DNA of 64,000 nt, taken from contig NZ_JACONT010000014.1 of assembly GCF_014358075.1 (NCBI RefSeq), forward strand, positions 1 to 64,000, in the 5' to 3' direction. This DNA is from Sphingomonas albertensis (GTDB taxonomy: Bacteria > Pseudomonadota > Alphaproteobacteria > Sphingomonadales > Sphingomonadaceae). The notes under the pieces were generated by a model that did no database searches, was not told the origin of the DNA, and saw only the letters and a list, made by a program, of their open reading frames with translations. This document shows positions 61,934 to 64,000 of the stretch, one piece after another. Made by a program: the position numbers and the translations under genes. The stretch's first letter is position 1. Every line of letters starts with the position of its first letter.

Positions 61934-63502
61934 CTAAACCACCTCCCCCGCCGCTCTCGCCCGCGCCTCCCGCGTAGCCTCCGCCCGCGGCGCCAGCCGG
62001 TACGCCGCCACCGCACACGCGAGCGTGATCGGCGTCACCACCAGCAACGACAACATCCCGATCGACAGGCTCCCGGTCAGCGTCGACACCCGCCCCGCCA
62101 TATACGGCCCGAGCGCCAGCCCGATCAGCGTCGTCCCGATGAAGAACGTCGCCGTCGCCGTCCCCCGCATCCGCGGCAACACCATGTCCTGCGTGGTCGC
62201 CGCCGCCGCACCCAAGGCGCAGGACGCGGTCAACTGCGCGAGAAAAATCCCCGTGTAGAACGCGGTCGACGACGACGCGGTGAAGGCCAGGATCAGGAAC
62301 GGCACAGGCACCACCGCACCGAAGATCACCACCCACAGCCGCCCCGCCGGATTGCCCCGCCGCAACCGATCCGACACCACCCCGCCGATCGTCAGCCCCA
62401 GGAACCCCGCCGTCGCCCCCAGGCTGCCGATCATGAACCCAGCCGATGCCGGCGTCGCGCCAAGCTCACGCAACGCATACGGCGCAGCCCAGAAACTCGC
62501 GGCGTAGCTCAGGAACGCGTTCAGCCCATACGCCACCACCGTGCACAGGAACGCCGGCGTCCCGACGATCAGCGCAAAGGTCGGCGGATCGCGCCGCTTC
62601 AACGCCGACGCCCACGAGAACACCGCATACACGCCGATCCCGATCGCCACCCATTGCGGCCAAGGCTCACCCGCCGCGACCAGCCCCGACACCGCCGCCG
62701 TCACCACCGCAAGCGCAAGGATATTATACCCGAGCGCTCGCGCGCCGCCCATCGCCGCACCGATCAACGTCAGCGGCGGCACGATCGTCACCAATTCGGC
62801 ACCGAACGCGCGGAACGGTGCCGGATGCTTCTCCGGCTCGGGCAGTCCCTCGACCAGTCCGCGAATGGGCTCCTTCAACGTCGCGATCCAGATCGCCAGC
62901 AGCAGCCCCGGCAGGCCGACCGCCATGAACGCCGCCTGCCAGCCGACCAGCCCAAGCGGCCCGCCCCCCGGATAAGCGCGGTTCCAGCCCTGCACGATCA
63001 GCCCGCCGATGAACAAAGAACAGCCGCCGCCGACATACAGGCCCGCGGAATAGATCGACAGCGCGGTCGCCCGCAGCCGCTTCGGGAAATAATCGGAGAT
63101 GATCGAATAGGCCGACGGACTGGCGGTAGCCTCGCCGATCCCGACCCCGATCCGCGCCGCCGCCAGATGCCCGCCAGTCCGCGAAAAGCCCGACAGCGCG
63201 GTCATCACCGACCACAACGACAACCCGATCGTCATCAACCGCACGCGGTGCCAATTGTCCGCCAGCCGCCCGAGCGGAATGCCGAACAGCGAATAGAACA
63301 CGCCGAACGCGGTGCCGTACAGGAAGCCGAGATCCTGGTCCTTCAACCCCAGGTCGCGCTTGATGTCCTCCGCCAGGATCGAGATGATCTGCCGGTCGAC
63401 GAAGTTCAGGACATAGACGAGGAACAGGACCGACAGCACGTACCAGGCATAGCGCGACGCGCCCGCCTCCCGCTCGCCCACGATGGTTTCGGCACCCGCC
63501 AT
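61934..63502 (-). CDS. spinster-type MFS transporter
   Basis: 522-aa MFS protein with 12 predicted TM helices. TM1 YVLNFVDRQIISIL is followed by an amphipathic loop and MFS motif A in PLGRLADNWHRVRLM. The arrangement EATASPSAYSIISDYFPKRLRATALSIYSAGLYVG is typical of the spinster (Spns) subfamily abundant in sphingomonads. Substrate unknown; relatives move lipids, organic acids or aromatic compounds. It is monocistronic, with the family A repeat just after its stop. Confidence 0.92.
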   Translation of the reverse strand: MAGAETIVGEREAGASRYAWYVLSVLFLVYVLNFVDRQIISILAEDIKRDLGLKDQDLGFLYGTAFGVFYSLFGIPLGRLADNWHRVRLMTIGLSLWSVMTALSGFSRTGGHLAAARIGVGIGEATASPSAYSIISDYFPKRLRATALSIYSAGLYVGGGCSLFIGGLIVQGWNRAYPGGGPLGLVGWQAAFMAVGLPGLLLAIWIATLKEPIRGLVEGLPEPEKHPAPFRAFGAELVTIVPPLTLIGAAMGGARALGYNILALAVVTAAVSGLVAAGEPWPQWVAIGIGVYAVFSWASALKRRDPPTFALIVGTPAFLCTVVAYGLNAFLSYAASFWAAPYALRELGATPASAGFMIGSLGATAGFLGLTIGGVVSDRLRRGNPAGRLWVVIFGAVVPVPFLILAFTASSSTAFYTGIFLAQLTASCALGAAAATTQDMVLPRMRGTATATFFIGTTLIGLALGPYMAGRVSTLTGSLSIGMLSLLVVTPITLACAVAAYRLAPRAEATREARARAAGEVV

Positions 63503-63605
63503 GACCCCTCCTCGTTATGTTTTCGAGCTATGGGTATCAGACGAAAGAAAAGAGAAACAGCGCTTTCGAGGCGATCGGGTACGCCAGCGCAGAGCCAATT
63601 CTTCG

Positions 63606-63712
63606 CCCCTCCCTGGAAGGGAGGGGTCGGGGGTGGGTCGGCTTCCCCAAGTTCGCCCGACGGTGGCAAAAGCCGGCCTACCCACCCCCAACCCCTCCCT
63701 TCCAGGGAGGGG
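63606..63712. repeat. dispersed inverted-arm repeat, family B copy 3
   Basis: cccctccctggaagggaggg then gtcgggggtggg; right arm ccacccccaacccctccctt then ccagggagggg. It is in the gap between the MFS gene start and the right-edge gene stop. Confidence 0.85.
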
Positions 63713-63754
63713 AGCAGTTCGGGGCAGCCTCCTGGGGAGCGGTGGGCTCAAGCC

Positions 63755-64000
63755 TCAATGCGTACCGATACGCCCCCGACGCAGCGCACCCTGTTCGAGC
63801 CGCCGCAACAGCGCCTCGATCGTCGGCGGCGAGGTCGGCTCGCCCGTCGCACGCGCAGGGCGGGCAATCGGCGTAGGTGCATTGATTTCAGGCGCCCCGC
63901 ACTCCGCTACCTCATGCTCCGCTACCCCGTCCTCAGCCAAACCGGCTTCCGCAACCCCGTCCTCCGCGACCTCCACCGGCCGCTCGATCGGTTCCACCAA
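63755..64000 (-). CDS. C-terminal part of an unidentified gene (cut by window edge)
   Basis: At least 81 codons, stop at 63755, start outside the window. The visible part begins with a low-complexity Glu/Val/Ala segment with short repeats (PVEVAEDGVAEAGLAEDGVAE), then a Pro/Thr linker and a terminal basic helix (IEALLRRLEQGALRRGR). This looks like a disordered tail plus a short terminal helix. Nothing more can be said without the rest of the gene. Confidence 0.5.
   Translation of the reverse strand: MVEPIERPVEVAEDGVAEAGLAEDGVAEHEVAECGAPEINAPTPIARPARATGEPTSPPTIEALLRRLEQGALRRGRIGTH

Overview
The window looks like a chromosomal segment of a GC-rich alphaproteobacterium, most likely Sphingomonas or a close sphingomonad. 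The evidence is the gene order dnaA-rpsT-mutM-ubiE-ubiB-coaBC-dut, the tim44-mltA-smr and rpmH-rnpA-yidD-yidC-engB blocks, the codon usage, and several dispersed hairpin repeat families of the kind seen in sphingomonad genomes. No phage, insertion sequence or CRISPR array was recognised.

Layout. 1-7.2 kb: a truncated MHS-family transporter coupled to an M3 oligopeptidase, a Crp/Fnr regulator divergent from a GntA-like (YqcI/YcgG) plus DUF1989 pair with an FNR-type box between them, a lactate-monooxygenase-like flavoenzyme and tRNA-Leu(CAA). 7.3-12.7 kb: comM, a small membrane protein, then the membrane-insertion block rpmH/rnpA-yidD-yidC-engB. 12.8-19.4 kb: an S41 protease, a GST, a cupin, dapE, and the minus-strand operon tim44-mltA-smr. 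19.5-24.8 kb: secB, murJ, trpS and dnaA with a long leader. 24.8-32.7 kb: rpsT, mutM, ubiE, a 36-bp minisatellite, ubiB, a membrane protein, coaBC, dut, a secreted protein and a MoeB/ThiF-type E1-like enzyme. 32.8-41.1 kb: galU, wecB-wecC (UDP-ManNAcA synthesis), a PDZ-M48 protease, a PPP-type phosphatase, small proteins, an FKBP isomerase, rpsU and a lipoprotein intradiol dioxygenase. 41.2-47.1 kb: cysS, a D-2-hydroxyacid dehydrogenase, class II DAHP synthase, tRNA-Glu(CTC) and a succinate-semialdehyde dehydrogenase.

47.1-52.2 kb holds the most unusual system. An AT-rich leader precedes a gene for a 324-residue protein built from a 25-residue N-terminal segment and 13 Cys/Thr-containing 12-residue repeats. 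It is followed, in a tight operon, by an APH-fold kinase, a HopA1-family protein and a LanC-like zinc cyclase. I read this as a multicore, class V-like (three-component) lanthipeptide pathway.

52.2-55.3 kb is a probable extracytoplasmic flavinylation operon: PepSY membrane protein, a DUF2271 protein with an SGAT flavinylation motif, DUF4198 and ApbE. 55.4-64 kb carries a NUDIX hydrolase, an extensin-like protein, two proteins of unknown function, a transglutaminase, a BI-1 family protein, ThpR, a Cu/Zn superoxide dismutase lipoprotein, a spinster-type MFS transporter and the end of an unidentified gene. Repeats of four dispersed families lie in most of the larger intergenic gaps.
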